Assembly: GCA_965263325.1 (NCBI GenBank)
Contig: CBDHGY010000002.1
Span: 1 to 64,000 of the forward strand
From: CBDHGY01 sp965263325
Lineage (GTDB): Bacteria; Pseudomonadota; Alphaproteobacteria; Caulobacterales; Hyphomonadaceae
Length of the DNA: 64,000 bases
Direction of reading: 5' to 3'
The notes under the pieces were generated by a model. That model was not told the DNA's origin, ran no database searches, and saw nothing but the letters and a program-made list of their open reading frames with translations. A program made the translations under genes and the position numbers. Positions 26,157 to 35,314 of the stretch are shown one piece after another; positions within the stretch are counted from its first letter, which is position 1, and every line of letters begins with the position of its first letter.

Positions 26157-26744
26157 CTATTCGCGTGGTGGCCAGCGGCCCATACGCTCTTCCCAAATTC
26201 GGCGAGAAACTGAAACATAGGATGCTTTTTCGATAGAGACCTGGTCGCCCGATGTAAGGACTTTACCATCCTGGTCCAGGCGCAGGGTCATGGTTGCTTT
26301 TCTCCCGGTTTCGCAAATCGTTCGCGCCTCTCTCAAATCGTCTGCAATCGCTAGCAATTGAGCTGAGCCAGGAAAGAGGTTTCCCTGAAAGTCCGTACGC
26401 AGACCATAACATAGCACGGGTATATCTAGTCTGTCGGCAACGCGCGCCAATTGCCAGACTTGATCTGGGGTTAGAAATTGCGCTTCGTCGACAAACACGC
26501 AGTGGATAGGTTTTTCTGTTTGAAAATCGCGGATAGTGAGAAATAAGTCGGCATCATCGGAGAAGAGTTCTGCTTTGGCGGAAAGGCCGATGCGGGAGGA
26601 AATGTGACCGACTTCTCCAGCATAAAGGTTTGAGGTAAACAGCAAAGTGTTCATTCCTCGCTCGCGGTAATTGTGCGAGGCCTGCAAAAGCAAGGTCGAC
26701 TTACCAGCGTTCATCGCAGCGTATGTAAAGTAGAGTTTGGCCAT
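26157..26744 (-). CDS. tdk: Thymidine kinase
   Basis: A 195-residue salvage enzyme phosphorylating thymidine with ATP. A P-loop (YAAMNAGKSTLLLQ), the catalytic Glu region FVDEAQFL, the Tyr-containing YGLRTDFQGNLFPGS and the substrate lasso region are all visible and the length is typical. The zinc site looks reduced: the usual C-x2-C before GRKA reads CETGRKA, and the later pair is missing (YVSVSRRIW). It lies two bases after the LysR gene stop on the same strand, so the two are likely co-transcribed. Confidence 0.93.
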   Translation of the reverse strand: MAKLYFTYAAMNAGKSTLLLQASHNYRERGMNTLLFTSNLYAGEVGHISSRIGLSAKAELFSDDADLFLTIRDFQTEKPIHCVFVDEAQFLTPDQVWQLARVADRLDIPVLCYGLRTDFQGNLFPGSAQLLAIADDLREARTICETGRKATMTLRLDQDGKVLTSGDQVSIEKASYVSVSRRIWEERMGRWPPRE

Positions 26745-26746
26745 GC

Positions 26747-27679
26747 CTAAACGCCAACGATCTCTGAGCGTGCCGCTTCATTCTTCAGCCATTTGATAAA
26801 GGCACGCACATCCGTTGAAAGATGTCGCCCTTTGGGATGTACGATCCAGTAGGCGAAATCGATAGCGGTTGTGCCATCGGCGAACGGGGCGACGAGGCGC
26901 CCCGCGGCCAGGTCGGCCGCCGCAATCGCACGCTTGGCCAGGGCAACGCCTTGCCCGTTTGCGGCCGCTTCGATCACGAGAATGGCTTGATTGAAGCGGG
27001 GGCCGCGAGTGGCGTCGATATCTTTGATGCCGCGTGCGCGAAGCCAACTGCCCCAGTCTGGGCAGGATGGATCATTCTCCGGGCTCTCATCGTGCAGCAA
27101 AGTATGTTTTAAAAGATCGGCAGGTGTTTTGATGGCGTTAGCACCTTCGAGGAGTTTTGGGGAGCAGACCGGGAGTACGGTTTCTTCAAGGAGTTTTTCA
27201 GACTTAAGCCCGTCATAGATTCCCCGCCCGTACCGGATCGCAAAATCGGCGTCGGCAGTGGTGAAATCGGTAATGCCCATGTCTGCCGAAATCCAGGCTT
27301 CAATATCCTCATGGCTTTGATGGAAAGCGTCAAGTTTTGGCGCGAGCCATTTTGCAGCGAAGGAGGGGGCCGATGAGACCATCACCCGGCCTTTGCGCGC
27401 GGGTGCTTGCATGATCCTGCCTGCCTCGGAAATATTATCGAACGCATCGCGCACAAGGGGCAGGCAGGCTTGGGCGGCATCTGTGAGCAAGACTGAGCGC
27501 CCCGTCCGTTTGAAAAGCGGAGTGCCGGCATAATCCTCCAATTGGCGGATTTGCTGCGAGATTGCGCCGGGGGTCACATTAAGTTCATCGGCGGCTTTGG
27601 TGAAGGAAAGTCTTCGGGCGGCAGCCTCAAAGGCCCGCAGCGCATTGAGCGGCGGCATACGATCGGTCGGTTCAGTCAT
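26747..27679 (-). CDS. LysR-family transcriptional regulator (GcvA-like)
   Basis: A 310-residue DNA-binding regulator. The winged HTH occupies residues about 9-67 (PPLNALRAFEAAARRLSFTKAADELNVTPGAISQQIRQLE), and the effector-binding domain of the GcvA/AmpR class follows (SSAPSFAAKWLAPKLDAF, TDADFAIRYGRG). The gene is divergent from cysG with about 110 bases between starts, so it may control the sulfite-reduction operon as well as itself; LysR proteins commonly act on the divergent neighbour. It overlaps in transcription with tdk downstream. The effector is unknown. Confidence 0.9.
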   Translation of the reverse strand: MTEPTDRMPPLNALRAFEAAARRLSFTKAADELNVTPGAISQQIRQLEDYAGTPLFKRTGRSVLLTDAAQACLPLVRDAFDNISEAGRIMQAPARKGRVMVSSAPSFAAKWLAPKLDAFHQSHEDIEAWISADMGITDFTTADADFAIRYGRGIYDGLKSEKLLEETVLPVCSPKLLEGANAIKTPADLLKHTLLHDESPENDPSCPDWGSWLRARGIKDIDATRGPRFNQAILVIEAAANGQGVALAKRAIAAADLAAGRLVAPFADGTTAIDFAYWIVHPKGRHLSTDVRAFIKWLKNEAARSEIVGV

Positions 27680-27788
27680 AATGGGATAGTTTCTCTAAAC
27701 ATTCGTCTTAGACGTCGCCGCTTGCGAGGCTCGCGTCAATGGACAATTTGATTTCTCAAGTCATTCAGTGCTTCTAAAGGGAAAATTC

Positions 27789-29192
27789 GTGCGCCAATTT
27801 CCGGCTTTCTTCAACATGGATCATGCCAATGTCGTGGTATTCGGCGGCGGTGAGGAGGCGCGTCGTAAAGTGAGGCTGCTCGCCAAAACCAGGGCGCATA
27901 TCACTGTTATTGTTGGAAATGAGATCGAAGGCGCTTTCGCTGAAGAATTTGCCGGGCGTGTAACAATTGCCCCGATGGAGCAGGCAGGCCAGGCGCTTGA
28001 TGTCGCGAGATTCGCAATTGTGGCTTGCCGTGTGGACGAGAATGTCGAGAAAGCGATTACATGGGCACGTCAGTATGGAGTGTCTCTAAATGTGGTCGAT
28101 CGCCCGGAACTTTGTGACTTCACGGTGCCATCGATTCTTGACCGTGGAGCGATTGTTGCAGCCATCGGTTCTGGCGGAGCAGCGCCCGTTCTGGCGAAAA
28201 ATGTTCGAGCGAAACTTGAATCTCTGGTGCCGCAAGGCGCGGGCGAGCTGGCGGTGCTCGCAGAATCGCTGCGCCCAGAAGTGAAGGCGGCTTTCAAGAC
28301 GGGTGAGGAACGGCGTGCTTACTGGGAGGATGTGCTCAACGGCAAGGCGGCAGAGCTCGCATATGCTGGCGACTTTGAAGGCGCGAAAATCGAAATGCGA
28401 CGTCGCATAGATGAGCGCGCCATGAGTGCGACGTCGCTTGGTGTCGTTCACATTGTTGGTGCCGGTCCCGGAGACCCCGAGCTTCTCACGCTGAAAGCCT
28501 TCCGACTCATACAGAATGCGGATATTGTTTATTACGATCGGCTTGTATCTCCAGAAATTATGGACCTTGTGCGCCGCGACGCCGACCGGGTGTCTGTTGG
28601 CAAAGCCAAGGGCGACCATCTGGTTCCTCAGGCGGAAATCCATAAGTTGATGATTGCGTCTGCAAAGGACGGTAAACGCGTTGTGCGCTTGAAGGGCGGG
28701 GATCCGTTTATCTTCGGGCGCGGGGGGGAAGAACTACAAGCCGTCTCAGCGGCGGGCATAGACGTGCAGGTTGTTCCGGGTATTTCTTCGGCGTTGGGCT
28801 GTGCGGCAACAAGCGGAGTGCCGCTCACGCACAGAGATCACTCGCAAACACTGACGTTTGTGACAGGCCACGCAAAAGCTGGCGGCGTACCGGATCTCGA
28901 TTGGGATAGCCTCGCCAAGCCTGCGCAAACGGTCGTTGTGTTCATGGGGGTCGGAACGTCCGGCGTGATTTCGCAAAAATTGCTGCAGGCTGGGCGCTCA
29001 GCAGATACGCCCGTAGTGGTCATCGAAAATGGTACTCGAAAGAACGAGATCCGTGTCTTTGGTAAGCTCGCCGAGCTTTCCAGCATGATCGAAAATGCAG
29101 GAATCAAAGGGCCAGCGCTTTTGGTTATTGGTGAAGTGGTGGGTAATTCACTGGACGCACTTGCTGATCTGGCATTGGAGGCTGCGGCATGA
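27789..29192 (+). CDS. cysG: Multifunctional siroheme synthase CysG
   Basis: Makes siroheme, the cofactor of sulfite reductase, from uroporphyrinogen III. The N-terminal dehydrogenase/ferrochelatase half (residues 1-200) has the NAD-binding VVVFGGGEEARRKVRLL and CDFTVPSILDRG. The C-terminal methyltransferase half (about 210-460) has VHIVGAGPGDPELLTLKA, YYDRLVSPEIMDL, RLKGGDPFIFGRGGEE and PLTHRDHSQT. I prefer the GTG at 27789 (AAAGGGA six bases upstream), giving 467 residues; the GTG at 27768 adds seven. It leads the sulfur operon, and the DUF2849 gene overlaps its stop by four bases. Confidence 0.94.
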   Translation: MRQFPAFFNMDHANVVVFGGGEEARRKVRLLAKTRAHITVIVGNEIEGAFAEEFAGRVTIAPMEQAGQALDVARFAIVACRVDENVEKAITWARQYGVSLNVVDRPELCDFTVPSILDRGAIVAAIGSGGAAPVLAKNVRAKLESLVPQGAGELAVLAESLRPEVKAAFKTGEERRAYWEDVLNGKAAELAYAGDFEGAKIEMRRRIDERAMSATSLGVVHIVGAGPGDPELLTLKAFRLIQNADIVYYDRLVSPEIMDLVRRDADRVSVGKAKGDHLVPQAEIHKLMIASAKDGKRVVRLKGGDPFIFGRGGEELQAVSAAGIDVQVVPGISSALGCAATSGVPLTHRDHSQTLTFVTGHAKAGGVPDLDWDSLAKPAQTVVVFMGVGTSGVISQKLLQAGRSADTPVVVIENGTRKNEIRVFGKLAELSSMIENAGIKGPALLVIGEVVGNSLDALADLALEAAA

Positions 29193-29503
29193 GCTCAGTT
29201 CGCCCGAAACTAAAACCTGAAACGCCAAAAGCGATCACAGCTTGGGAGACGGCGAGCGGCGCTGTTGTTTGGCTGACGGCAAGCGGTGATTGGTCTACCG
29301 ATCCCGCTGATATTCAAGCGTACTCAGGCGACGAGGCAGAGGCGAAACTAGCAGATGCCAAAAATCAGGAGGGTCAAATCACCGATCCATACTTCATGGA
29401 AGTTACAGAAGATGGAAAGATCGCTGGCCGGGAAACTCTTCGCGAGTCCATACGTGCGAATGGTCCAACAGTGCACCCCCAATTCCAAAGAGGAAATAGC
29501 TGA
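29189..29503 (+). CDS. DUF2849 protein of the sulfite-reduction operon
   Basis: A 104-residue protein of the DUF2849 family (pattern A..TA..G.VVWLT..GDWSTD, then residues DPYFMEV near 69). Members are almost always encoded between cysG and cysI in alphaproteobacteria, so a supporting role in sulfite reduction is likely, but no biochemical function is known to me. Its start overlaps the cysG stop (ATGA) and its stop overlaps the next start (TGATG), indicating coupled translation. Confidence 0.85.
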   Translation: MSSVRPKLKPETPKAITAWETASGAVVWLTASGDWSTDPADIQAYSGDEAEAKLADAKNQEGQITDPYFMEVTEDGKIAGRETLRESIRANGPTVHPQFQRGNS

Positions 29504-30129
29504 TGCCCGCGCGTGAGATATCTAAGCTGACGCTTTATGGCGACTCAATTTCGGGCAATTGCATGAAGCCAAAATGGACTGCTGAACGCCTCGGCATCGA
29601 ATACGACTGGGTCGAGATTGATATCCTGAATGGCGGCACACAAACGGAAGAATTCCTTGCATTGAACCCGGCGGGGCAGGTGCCGCTCGCGCGATGGCCG
29701 GATGGGCGCGCACTGCCGCAATCTAATGCGATTATGCTCTATCTGGCGCAGGGCTCAGACCTTATTCCAAGCGATCCATTTCAGCGGGCGCAATTGGATA
29801 GCTGGTTGTTCTGGGAACAATATTCGCATGAAACGGCCATCGCGGTGCGCCGGTTCAAAAAGCTTTATCTCAATCTGCCAGATGACGAGATTGACCCCGA
29901 GCTCATGGCAAAGGGGCGGCGCGCGCTTGGTGTTATGGAGCTGCAACTTGGCTATACAGATTGGCTCGTTGGTAACGGCCTGACATGCGCGGATATTGCG
30001 CTAGTGGCTTACACGCGCCTCGCGCATGAGGGCGGTTTTGATCTGTCAGAATTTCCTGGTGTTCATTCCTGGGTGCAGCGCGTTGAGCGCGAACTCGGTT
30101 TGGCGCACGCACATGAGGTCGCTCACTGA
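29503..30129 (+). CDS. Glutathione S-transferase family protein
   Basis: A 208-residue cytoplasmic GST. The thioredoxin-like N-terminal domain shows LTLYGDSISGNCMKPKWTAE, then NPAGQVPLARWPDG and the glutathione-binding cis-Pro/QSNAIMLYLA segment. The all-helical domain contains WLVGNGLTCADIALVAYTRLA. It is inserted between DUF2849 and the sulfite reductase with one-base overlaps on both sides, so it is a true operon member. A role in handling glutathione-bound sulfur or protecting the pathway from reactive sulfur is inference. The catalytic residue (Ser or Cys near residue 17-20) cannot be assigned with certainty. Confidence 0.88.
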   Translation: MPAREISKLTLYGDSISGNCMKPKWTAERLGIEYDWVEIDILNGGTQTEEFLALNPAGQVPLARWPDGRALPQSNAIMLYLAQGSDLIPSDPFQRAQLDSWLFWEQYSHETAIAVRRFKKLYLNLPDDEIDPELMAKGRRALGVMELQLGYTDWLVGNGLTCADIALVAYTRLAHEGGFDLSEFPGVHSWVQRVERELGLAHAHEVAH

Positions 30130-31784
30130 TGTACCGATACGATGAATTTGATGCGAAGATTGTCAAAGACCGCGTAGAACAGTTCCGCGGTCAGGTTGCG
30201 CGGCGTTTGTCGGGTGAGTTGCTCGAAGATGAATTCAAACCGTTGCGTTTGCAGAACGGCGTCTACCTTCAGCTGCATGCGTATATGTTGCGTGTTGCGA
30301 TCCCATATGGCCAGCTCTCGTCTGAAAAGATGCGTACCCTAGCTGAAATTGCGCGCGATTATGATCGCGGTTATGGCCACATGACGACCCGGCAGAACAT
30401 CCAGTACAATTGGGTAAAGCTAAATGAGATTCCGGATGTTCTGGATAAGCTCGCCGATGTCGAGATGCACGCGATTCAGACCAGCGGAAACTGCATTCGA
30501 AACGTCACGTCGGATCACTTCGCGGGGGCAGCCGATGATGAATTGATGGATCCGCGGCCTTGGTGTGAGATCATTCGTCAATGGTCGACCTTTCATCCAG
30601 AATTTGCCTTTCTGCCGCGCAAATTCAAAATCGCTGTAACAGCAGCCGAACATGATCGTGCGGCGATCCGCGTTCACGACATCGGATTACATATTCGCCG
30701 GCGCGGGGACGTGACAGGATTTGAGGTTCATGTTGGCGGTGGTCAGGGCCGCACACCCCATGTCGCGGCGCTCGTGAACGAATTCGTGCCAGAAGCGGAA
30801 ATTCTCGATTATCTGGAAGCGATTATGCGGGTGTATAATCGACATGGACGGCGCGACAATAAATACAAAGCTCGCATCAAAATTCTCGTCAGTGAGCTGA
30901 CACCGGAAGAGTTCACACGCCAGGTTGAAGAAGAGTACGCCGCTCAGCGTGACTACGAAAAAATCGTACTGCCTCAGGCAGAAATTGATCGGGTCCACGC
31001 CTATTTCGCGCCGCCAGTCTTTAAAACAGATATCGATGAGGCTGCATTCGAAAGCGCTAAACAATCAGACGAAGCCTTTGCGCTTTGGTGCAAGCACAAC
31101 CTGCACCCACATAAGGAAAGTGGCTACGCTTCTGTGACGATCAGTCTAAAGCCTGTCGGCGGGATTGCTGGTGATGCAACTGATGTTCAGATGTTTGCAA
31201 TGGCGGATCTTGCGCAGAGCCTCGCACATGATGATATCCGCGTAACACACGCGCAAAACATTGTCCTGCCGCATGTCGCTGTCGATGATCTTAGGGCCTT
31301 GTATGATGGGCTCGTTGAAGCGGATCTTGCGACTGCGAATGAGGGGCTGATAACGGATATCATCGCATGCCCGGGCCTTGATTATTGCAACCTTGCCAAT
31401 GCGCGCTCGATCCCTGTCGGCCAACTCATTCAGCAAGAGTTTGCGAGCGCAGAAGATCAGGCAGATATTGGCAAACTGCACCTCAATATCTCTGGCTGTA
31501 TTAATGCTTGCGGTCACCATCATGTTGGACATATCGGCATTTTGGGAGTGGACCGGCGAGGCGAAGAGTATTTCCAGATTACGCTTGGTGGCCGCGCCGA
31601 CGAAAAAGCCGCTATTGGAGAAATCGCCGGTAAAGGTCTCAAACAGGAAGATATCCCGGCAGCGCTTCGGCGAATTATAAATGTCTATAAGGCTGAGCGC
31701 TCTTCACCCGACGAAATATTCATCGAAACACTGGAGCGTGTTGGTCAGGAACCGTTCAAGGAGGCGATCTATGCCGCTGATTAA
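30129..31784 (+). CDS. cysI: Siroheme-[4Fe-4S] sulfite/nitrite reductase (CysI-type)
   Basis: Reduces sulfite to sulfide (six electrons). The 551-residue protein has two ferredoxin-like repeats (GYGHMTTRQNIQYNW and SGNCIRNVTSDH in the first half). The siroheme/iron-sulfur Cys residues are C414 and C420 (CPGLDYCN) and C457 and C461 (GCINACGHH). The operon context with cysG and cysH favours sulfite over nitrite. No flavoprotein partner gene (cysJ) is in the window, so electrons probably come from ferredoxin, perhaps through Fpr. Its stop overlaps the next gene start by 14 bases. Confidence 0.93.
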   Translation: MYRYDEFDAKIVKDRVEQFRGQVARRLSGELLEDEFKPLRLQNGVYLQLHAYMLRVAIPYGQLSSEKMRTLAEIARDYDRGYGHMTTRQNIQYNWVKLNEIPDVLDKLADVEMHAIQTSGNCIRNVTSDHFAGAADDELMDPRPWCEIIRQWSTFHPEFAFLPRKFKIAVTAAEHDRAAIRVHDIGLHIRRRGDVTGFEVHVGGGQGRTPHVAALVNEFVPEAEILDYLEAIMRVYNRHGRRDNKYKARIKILVSELTPEEFTRQVEEEYAAQRDYEKIVLPQAEIDRVHAYFAPPVFKTDIDEAAFESAKQSDEAFALWCKHNLHPHKESGYASVTISLKPVGGIAGDATDVQMFAMADLAQSLAHDDIRVTHAQNIVLPHVAVDDLRALYDGLVEADLATANEGLITDIIACPGLDYCNLANARSIPVGQLIQQEFASAEDQADIGKLHLNISGCINACGHHHVGHIGILGVDRRGEEYFQITLGGRADEKAAIGEIAGKGLKQEDIPAALRRIINVYKAERSSPDEIFIETLERVGQEPFKEAIYAAD

Positions 31785-32262
31785 AGACGGGATCGAAGTC
31801 CATAATATCTGGGCGTATATGGCCGATGAAGGCCGGCTGGAACCGGGCGGATGTATTACAGTATCATTGAATCGTTATCTGAATGAAACAAACATTCTTC
31901 GCGCGCGAAATGCGTGTGTTGGTGTGCGTTTGATGCCGGAAGATAACCCACACTTGCTGGCCGACCATCTGGATCACGTTAGGTTAATTGAGATCACTTT
32001 TCCTAAATACATCGATGGTCGCGGATACTCTCAAGCACAGCTATTACGCCGCCGTTACAGGTATGAAGGAGAGATCAGGGCCGTCGGCCATGTGCTGAGA
32101 GATCAGATTCTCTATATGCACCGTTCAGGCTTCAACTCTTACGAGACTGCTCGCGCTGACCTATCTTCCGTTCTGGAAGCTCTAACGGAGTATTCCGATT
32201 TTTACCAACCGGCCGCCAGCACTGCAGAAACTGTATTCGCCAGGCGCCACGCAAAAGGATAG
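31771..32262 (+). CDS. DUF934 protein of the sulfite-reduction operon
   Basis: A 163-residue member of DUF934, usually encoded between cysI and cysH. The conserved segments LADHLDHVRLIEITFPKYIDGRGYSQAQLLR and GEIRAVGHVLRDQILYMHRSGF are present in part or whole. The start at 31771 has a strong AAGGAGG site placed inside the end of cysI, so I reject the longer frame beginning at 31681. Function is unproven; conserved linkage suggests a role in sulfate/sulfite assimilation. Confidence 0.88.
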   Translation: MPLIKDGIEVHNIWAYMADEGRLEPGGCITVSLNRYLNETNILRARNACVGVRLMPEDNPHLLADHLDHVRLIEITFPKYIDGRGYSQAQLLRRRYRYEGEIRAVGHVLRDQILYMHRSGFNSYETARADLSSVLEALTEYSDFYQPAASTAETVFARRHAKG

Positions 32263-32268
32263 CGCCCT

Positions 32269-33012
32269 GTGCCTTATGCAGATCAAAAAGTCCGCGAGCT
32301 CCAGCCCGTTGATGAGCGTCTTGAGCGGCTAAACGGCGAGCTTCGAGAAGCGTCGGCGCAAACGATCCTCCGCGCATCAATCATTCGCGAGTGGGAGGGC
32401 GACATTACGTATGTCTCCAGCTTTGGCGCCGAGAGCGCGGTGATGCTTGCGTTGATCGCTGATGTGGATCCCGATCTTCCGATCATTTTCCTCGAAACGG
32501 GTATGCATTTTCCGCAAACACTCGATTACAAAGAAGAAATTACTCAGCGTCTTGGCCTGACCAATGTTCGTGAGATCAAACCAAACGAAACAGAAGAGAA
32601 GATCCTTGATCCAAACCGTGATCTTTGGAAGCGACATGCAGATGCGTGCTGTGGTCTGCGCAAGGTAAGACCGCTGGAGCCTGCGCTTGAGGGCTTTAAT
32701 GCCTGGATCACTGGCAGAAAGCGATTTCACGGCGGCGCACGCATGAATCTGCCAGTATTTGAGCACTCTGGCGGGAGATTCAAAGTCAACCCACTAGCTG
32801 GCTGGACACAGGAAGATGTCGATCGTTTCTTCATTTATCGTGGATTGCCGAAGCACCCGCTTGTAGCACAAGGATACCCGTCAATTGGATGCTGGCCTTG
32901 CACGAAGCCTGCGGCAGATCCGTCTGACATTCGCTCCGGACGGTGGTCAGGCCAGCAAAAGACAGAGTGCGGCTTGCACGTTGAGAAGGCTGAACGTCCT
33001 CGCGTCTTTTAG
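32269..33012 (+). CDS. cysH: Phosphoadenylyl/adenylyl-sulfate reductase
   Basis: Reduces activated sulfate (APS or PAPS) to sulfite with thioredoxin or glutathione. The 247-residue protein has the nucleotide loop SSFGAESAVMLALIADV and LETGMHFPQTLDY. It carries the two Cys pairs C127/C128 (ACCGLRKV) and C208/C211 (GCWPC) of the [4Fe-4S] form, which favours APS as substrate. The C-terminal ECGLH holds the catalytic Cys. GTG start six bases after DUF934. This is the last gene of the sulfur operon; sulfate transport and activation genes are not nearby. Confidence 0.93.
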   Translation: MPYADQKVRELQPVDERLERLNGELREASAQTILRASIIREWEGDITYVSSFGAESAVMLALIADVDPDLPIIFLETGMHFPQTLDYKEEITQRLGLTNVREIKPNETEEKILDPNRDLWKRHADACCGLRKVRPLEPALEGFNAWITGRKRFHGGARMNLPVFEHSGGRFKVNPLAGWTQEDVDRFFIYRGLPKHPLVAQGYPSIGCWPCTKPAADPSDIRSGRWSGQQKTECGLHVEKAERPRVF

Positions 33013-33130
33013 CGACTGAGGTGAATTTCACTACTCAAATACAGGCGATCTGTATCTCTCGCATTGCCAACTATCTGCTTGTGTGAATACATCTCCGCGG
33101 GTGCTGAAGTCGCGGTGAGGAGACGGGCAA

Positions 33131-33853
33131 ATGATGTGGTGGATTATTCCAACGCTTTGCGGCGTTGTCGGGCTAATGCTCGGCTTTGCAGGGATATCGA
33201 GATTACTTAAAGCGAACCTGCTCGGTGGAGGAGCAAGGGCAGTTTTGAGCCTTGGCTTTCTCGGTGCTGCGGGAGTTTCGGTTTTGGCAGGCCTGAATCT
33301 CCAAACGTATAAGCGTCTCACGCATGAGCAACTCGCGGCAACCGTCTATTTCACTCAGGTGGAGAACGAGGCGAACACATATGTTGCCCGCATCACATAC
33401 GCTGATACTGAAACCGAAGCTAAGAATTACACACTGACAGGTGATGAGTTCGAAATTGGCGCACAAGTGATCAAGTTCAAACCGCTCGCCAACATTGTCG
33501 GCTACGATACGGTTTATCGTTTAGAGTATCTTTCTGGCAGGTTTCGCGAGCGCTTCGTGTATGACAAAGTCACGAGCGCTGAAGTGGTCGGTGTAAAGCT
33601 CTCTGATGATCCCGGACTCGATGTGGCGGCATTTGTAAAACAAAACGGCGCGCGTTTTGGTTTGGAAGCTGTTGGCGTCAGCGGTGGTCAGGAAGATGCT
33701 CGCTATGGATCTGCTGTTTATGTTCCGATGGCGCATGGCCTTGAATATGAAATCAAGGTGACGCAAGATGCCGTAATCGCGCGCCCGGCCAATGAGGAAG
33801 CCGCAAAAGCAGTTGGCACACAAAACTATCCGGGGACGAAAACAAAAAGGTAA
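33131..33853 (+). CDS. Membrane-anchored protein of unknown function
   Basis: A 240-residue protein with two N-terminal transmembrane helices (about residues 3-23 and 36-56) and a mostly beta-strand extramembrane domain rich in Tyr/Thr. No catalytic motif is evident. It starts with a good GAGGAG site eight bases upstream, 118 bases after cysH, and is followed nine bases later by a methyltransferase gene. I do not recognise the family with certainty. The position suggests it belongs to the second co-directional run (33.1-37.0 kb) rather than to the sulfur operon. Confidence 0.75.
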   Translation: MMWWIIPTLCGVVGLMLGFAGISRLLKANLLGGGARAVLSLGFLGAAGVSVLAGLNLQTYKRLTHEQLAATVYFTQVENEANTYVARITYADTETEAKNYTLTGDEFEIGAQVIKFKPLANIVGYDTVYRLEYLSGRFRERFVYDKVTSAEVVGVKLSDDPGLDVAAFVKQNGARFGLEAVGVSGGQEDARYGSAVYVPMAHGLEYEIKVTQDAVIARPANEEAAKAVGTQNYPGTKTKR

Positions 33854-33862
33854 TAACAGAAA

Positions 33863-34489
33863 ATGGGGCTGTGGAACAAGATCATCGTTGAGCCTCTGAT
33901 CTCGTGTGGTTGCCGGGCAAAACCGATCCAGGCACAAAGAAACAAAATCGTACCGCTTGCCAAAGGACGCGTGTTGGAGGTCGGTTGCGGTGCTGGGACG
34001 AATTTCGACTTTTATGATTTTGCCAAGGTTGAGCATATAAATGCGATTGAGCCCGCAAGCGGTATGTTGAAACGGGCCCGCAAAAAAGCTGCAAGAATGG
34101 GACTGACAGATCGTCAGATTACGTTCTCTGAAACCGGGGCTGAAGCCGTGCCGCTTGAGGACCGCAGTATCGATACAGTCGTGTTCACTTTCGTGCTTTG
34201 CACCATTCCAGACTGGCAAGCTGCTCTGATTGAGGCGCGCCGCTTATTAAAGCCCGGCGGCTGCGTTTTGTTCTCCGAGCATGGATTGTCACCCGATGAA
34301 AATGTTGCGAAGTGGCAGCGCCGTGTTGAGCCGATGTGGAAGGTGATGATCGGTGGTTGCCATATTACACGCCCCGTTTTGAAGATGTTTCAAGACACAG
34401 GATTTCAGCTTGAAGCCCCCCAATCAATGTATGTCCGCGGCCCGAAAATCGCGAGCTACATGACTTGGGGAACCGCCCGCGCCGCGTGA
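33863..34489 (+). CDS. Class I SAM-dependent methyltransferase
   Basis: A 208-residue methyltransferase of the Methyltransf_11/UbiE-like group. Motif I is VLEVGCGAGTNFDFYD, the acidic Glu is in INAIEPASGMLKRA, and post-I shows VVFTFVLCTIPDW and RRLLKPGGCVLFSEH. The first 30 residues contain an amphipathic helix and two Cys (SCGCRAK) that could aid membrane attachment. Lipid or quinone methylation is possible but unproven. The next gene starts inside its stop codon (GTGA). Confidence 0.85.
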   Translation: MGLWNKIIVEPLISCGCRAKPIQAQRNKIVPLAKGRVLEVGCGAGTNFDFYDFAKVEHINAIEPASGMLKRARKKAARMGLTDRQITFSETGAEAVPLEDRSIDTVVFTFVLCTIPDWQAALIEARRLLKPGGCVLFSEHGLSPDENVAKWQRRVEPMWKVMIGGCHITRPVLKMFQDTGFQLEAPQSMYVRGPKIASYMTWGTARAA

Positions 34490-35301
34490 CGCGGCCCCCT
34501 TATCTTCCTTTCCGGGGCGGCCCTCCGACCATCGCGCCAAATCTTGTTCCCATTGAAGAAGGTCGCTGGCTCCGGCCAGATACGGAAGCGCATGACTGGC
34601 TTGAAGAAAAACGAGAGTTGATGGTGCGATGCCGCGATGACGTGCTGGCAATATTACCGGGGAGCGGTGCGGCATGTTGCGAAGCTAGCCGAATGATCTT
34701 CGAACATATCGGTAGAAAGAACGCATTTCTGCTTAAAACAGAGCTGGAGGATGCGGCGAGTTATGTGTCAGATGATCTGTGTATCATGCAGCAAAATGAT
34801 GCGGGAGCGTGGTGCCTTACGGCCGCAAGTCTCTGCGCGCCGACTTACTGGAAACTGAAGGACTTTGTCGGGTGCCCACTGGGCGGTTTGCATGCGGATG
34901 TTCCAAGTGGGGACCCGGATCTTGCGAGCCGGATCGGACGTATTTTTTCCGCAATGCGCCCCGGTCAGATTATGGAGCGGTGCAATTGGACCGTTCAGGC
35001 AGGCGGTGAGCGCTTCACGCCCTCATCGCTTCCTATCAAGGAGGCAGCAAAGCAGATTGAAGTCGATGACGCACTCAATCAGGTCTATCTACGTGTCGAA
35101 CGGCAAACCGTTCGCAAACTTCCGAATACGGGCGCTGTGCTTTTCTCAATACGCATCTGTATCGATCCGCTTGCAGCTGTTTTCGCGCGGCCTGGCGTTA
35201 AAGAGGATTTCAAAAATGCTTGGACCAATGCGCCTGCTGAAATTTCAGCTTATAAAGGATGGAGTGCTTACCAACATCTGATCGAAGCGGTGCTAACTTA
35301 G
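34486..35301 (+). CDS. Haem-dependent oxidative N-demethylase alpha-subunit family protein (DUF3445)
   Basis: A 271-residue member of the DUF3445/HODM family, whose studied members are haem enzymes that demethylate small amines such as dimethylamine. Family segments are visible in order: DDLCIMQ (near residue 105), WCLTAASLCAPTYWKL, LGGLHADVPS, RCNWTVQAG, YLRVERQTVRKLPNTGAVLFSIRICIDPL in parts. I take the GTG at 34486 overlapping the upstream stop; a frame to 34465 is open. The companion flavin reductase-like subunits of the known system are not next to it, so its electron source is unclear. It may work with the DUF4188 protein that follows. Confidence 0.85.
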   Translation: MTRPPYLPFRGGPPTIAPNLVPIEEGRWLRPDTEAHDWLEEKRELMVRCRDDVLAILPGSGAACCEASRMIFEHIGRKNAFLLKTELEDAASYVSDDLCIMQQNDAGAWCLTAASLCAPTYWKLKDFVGCPLGGLHADVPSGDPDLASRIGRIFSAMRPGQIMERCNWTVQAGGERFTPSSLPIKEAAKQIEVDDALNQVYLRVERQTVRKLPNTGAVLFSIRICIDPLAAVFARPGVKEDFKNAWTNAPAEISAYKGWSAYQHLIEAVLT

Positions 35302-35314
35302 AACGGGGGATAGA

